A stretch of 7,143 bases of DNA from positions 1 through 7,143 of the forward strand of contig PXDI01000293.1 in assembly GCA_003565095.1 (NCBI GenBank), given 5' to 3'. Source of the stretch: PVC group bacterium (GTDB lineage: Bacteria; Verrucomicrobiota; Kiritimatiellia; UBA8416; PXDI01). Positions 5,922 to 7,143 of the stretch are shown one piece after another (position 1 is the stretch's first letter; each line of letters starts with the position of its first letter). The position numbers and the translations under genes are program-made. The notes beneath the pieces were generated by a model. It was not told where the DNA came from. It made no database searches and was given only the letters and a program-made list of their open reading frames with translations.

Positions 5922-6961
5922 TTCGTTGGGGCATCATCGGCTGCGGGGATGTAACCGAAGTAAAAAGCGGTCCCGGTTTTCAGTTGGCAGACGGCAGCAA
6001 ACTGCAGGCGGTGATGCGCCGCGATGCGGATAAGGCGGCCGATTATGCAAAGCGGCACGGGGTTGCGCAATGGTACTCGAGTGCTGATGCATTGATTCAC
6101 GACAAAGCGGTTGACGCGGTCTATATTGCCACGCCGGTCAGCTCACATATGGAATACGCCCTGCAGGTATGTGCGGCGGGCAAGCCCTGCTATGTTGAAA
6201 AGCCGCCGGCACGCAACCTGACCGAGTGCCGCCGGATGCAAAGCGCCTTTGCGGAGGCAAAGCTGCCGCTGTATGTGGCCTACTACCGCCGGGCGCTGCC
6301 ACGGTTTATCAAGGCGCGGGAACTGATCCAGTCCACAGCACTGGGACAGATTACCGGCATCAATTACACATTCACCCAACCACGCCACAAGGAAGAACAC
6401 GCCGCGACTGTTCCATGGCGCCTTGACGCGCAGCATTCCGGCGGCGGGGTGTTCATGGATATGGGTTGCCACACCCTGGATATTCTCGACTTCATGCTGG
6501 GGCCGCTCGAAAATGTGACCGGACGGGCTTTCAACCTGACCGGCAGCTACAATATTGAAGACTACGTCGATATGCTGTTTACCGCGGTGGACGGGGCACC
6601 CGGCACCGCCTCGTGGAATTTTTCCGGAGATGCGCGGGAAGACATGATCAACATCACAGGCACCGCTGGACAGTTGCAGCTTTCCACCTTCGGCAATGAA
6701 CCACTCCGGCTGAAGCGCGGAACCAATCCGCCGGAAGAAATTGCACTGCCGAATCCCCAACACATCCAGCAACCATTGATCCAGACCATTGTTGACGATC
6801 TTTCCGGCCGCGCGGAATGCCCCAGCACCATCGCCACCGCTCTGCGCACAGCCGCAGTAATGGACAAAGTGCTTGATGAATATTACGGCGGCAGACAAGA
6901 CGCCTTCTGGGCCCGCCCCGCAACCTGGCCGGGATGCGCGAGGGTACAGCGTAAAACGTAG
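5918..6961 (+). CDS. Gfo/Idh/MocA family oxidoreductase
   Basis: A 347-residue NAD(P)-dependent dehydrogenase of the glucose-fructose oxidoreductase/inositol dehydrogenase family. The N-terminal Rossmann domain (about 1-122) has GIIGCGDV (5-12) and VMRRDADKA (32-40); the arginines after the second strand might favour NADP, an inference only. IATPVSSH (70-77) and YVEKPPA (92-98), with the conserved lysine K95 of the EKP motif, follow. The C-terminal domain carries GGGVFMDMGCHTLD (175-188) with the catalytic-region D181 and H185. The last 15 or so residues, rich in Pro, Trp and Arg, form a tail with no recognised motif. It has a clear Shine-Dalgarno, GAGGAGG (5907-5913), and overlaps the ispH stop by four bases, making it the last gene of the operon. 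The family covers many sugar and inositol substrates, so the reaction cannot be named. A role with the sugar-active GH28-like protein across the divide is possible but unproven. Confidence 0.92.
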   Translation: MIRWGIIGCGDVTEVKSGPGFQLADGSKLQAVMRRDADKAADYAKRHGVAQWYSSADALIHDKAVDAVYIATPVSSHMEYALQVCAAGKPCYVEKPPARNLTECRRMQSAFAEAKLPLYVAYYRRALPRFIKARELIQSTALGQITGINYTFTQPRHKEEHAATVPWRLDAQHSGGGVFMDMGCHTLDILDFMLGPLENVTGRAFNLTGSYNIEDYVDMLFTAVDGAPGTASWNFSGDAREDMINITGTAGQLQLSTFGNEPLRLKRGTNPPEEIALPNPQHIQQPLIQTIVDDLSGRAECPSTIATALRTAAVMDKVLDEYYGGRQDAFWARPATWPGCARVQRKT

Positions 6962-6977
6962 AAGATATGCAAAGTAT

Positions 6978-7006
6978 TTGAATCTGGCCGCGTGTTGGGT
7001 TATTGT
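6978..7006 (+). promoter_or_regulatory. weak candidate promoter for the membrane-protein gene at the right edge
   Basis: TTGAAT (6978-6983), a 17-base spacer and TATTGT (7001-7006) lie in the 72-base gap after the Gfo/Idh gene. Each box matches consensus at four of six positions. The predicted start near 7013 falls just before GGAGAGG (7023-7029). Read-through from the upstream operon is equally possible, since no terminator hairpin is visible in the gap. Confidence 0.3.
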
Positions 7007-7033
7007 CTTTTTTCAAACCACCGGAGAGGCCGT

Positions 7034-7143
7034 ATGGATTTCAAAACATATCTGCCGCGGATAAAGCCGCAGAAACCGATGCTGCATGTGTTGAAGGCAT
7101 GTGTGCCGCTGCTGGTTGCCTCGGTGTATTTTTTCGGCTGGCG
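7034..7143 (+). CDS. partial membrane protein, possibly RnfD/NqrB-family subunit (N-terminus only)
   Basis: ATG at 7034 is preceded by GGAGAGG (7023-7029), with GGAG eight bases from the start. The frame stays open for 36 codons to the window end. The visible protein begins MDFKTYLPRIKPQKPM, a short basic cytoplasmic lead. A hydrophobic helix VPLLVASVYFFGW (residues 24-36) follows and runs off the edge. A lead ending K-P-M-L-x-V followed by a first helix ending FFGW resembles the start of the RnfD/NqrB family, the FMN-carrying membrane subunits of the Rnf and Na+-translocating NADH:quinone oxidoreductase complexes. This is recognition from a short stretch and could be wrong; a different multi-pass membrane protein would also fit. 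It is separated by 72 bases from the Gfo/Idh gene and may start a new transcription unit. Confidence 0.55.
   Translation, partial: MDFKTYLPRIKPQKPMLHVLKACVPLLVASVYFFGW

Noticed and set aside
6143..6898. Minus-strand frame of 251 codons opposite the Gfo/Idh gene
   Set aside because: It is a shadow of the Gfo/Idh coding sequence with no recognisable domain or ribosome binding site.

Overview
The window is densely packed, GC-rich, ordinary bacterial chromosome. Two divergent gene clusters face away from a 336-base intergenic region (3080-3415). On the minus strand, reading away from that region, are threonine synthase (thrC), a small CxxCxxCC cluster-binding protein of the YkgJ type, and a GH28-like right-handed beta-helix protein cut by the left edge. 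On the plus strand are a dihydroorotate dehydrogenase-like flavoprotein, queC, ispH and a Gfo/Idh/MocA oxidoreductase. After a 72-base gap, the first 36 codons of a membrane protein, possibly RnfD/NqrB-like, run off the right edge.

The host cannot be fixed from this sequence alone. Shine-Dalgarno-led starts, sigma70-like promoter boxes, an intracellular GH28-like protein, Gfo/Idh genes and an ACCACAAAGAAC repeat module would all fit a PVC-group bacterium (Kiritimatiellota, Lentisphaerota or Verrucomicrobiota). This is a low-confidence inference.

The plus-strand genes look like a true operon. A strong promoter candidate (TTGCAA-17-TATTAT) sits 40 bases before the first start, and the next three genes overlap the previous stop by four bases: CTGA (if queC starts at CTG), ATGA and ATGA. 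The products serve unrelated pathways: a flavin oxidoreductase of unknown substrate, queuosine precursor synthesis, isoprenoid precursor synthesis and a sugar-type dehydrogenase. The minus-strand cluster is equally tight, with gaps of 2 and 10 bases. It mixes threonine biosynthesis, a metal-binding protein and a carbohydrate-active protein.

No CRISPR array, tRNA, rRNA, transposase or phage gene was seen. I did not find a clearly new multi-gene system. The points most worth checking are the DHOD-like enzyme lacking the usual Cys/Ser base, the apparent CTG start of queC, the GH28-like protein with an altered third motif and no signal peptide, and the perfect 13-bp inverted repeat in the divergent promoter region.
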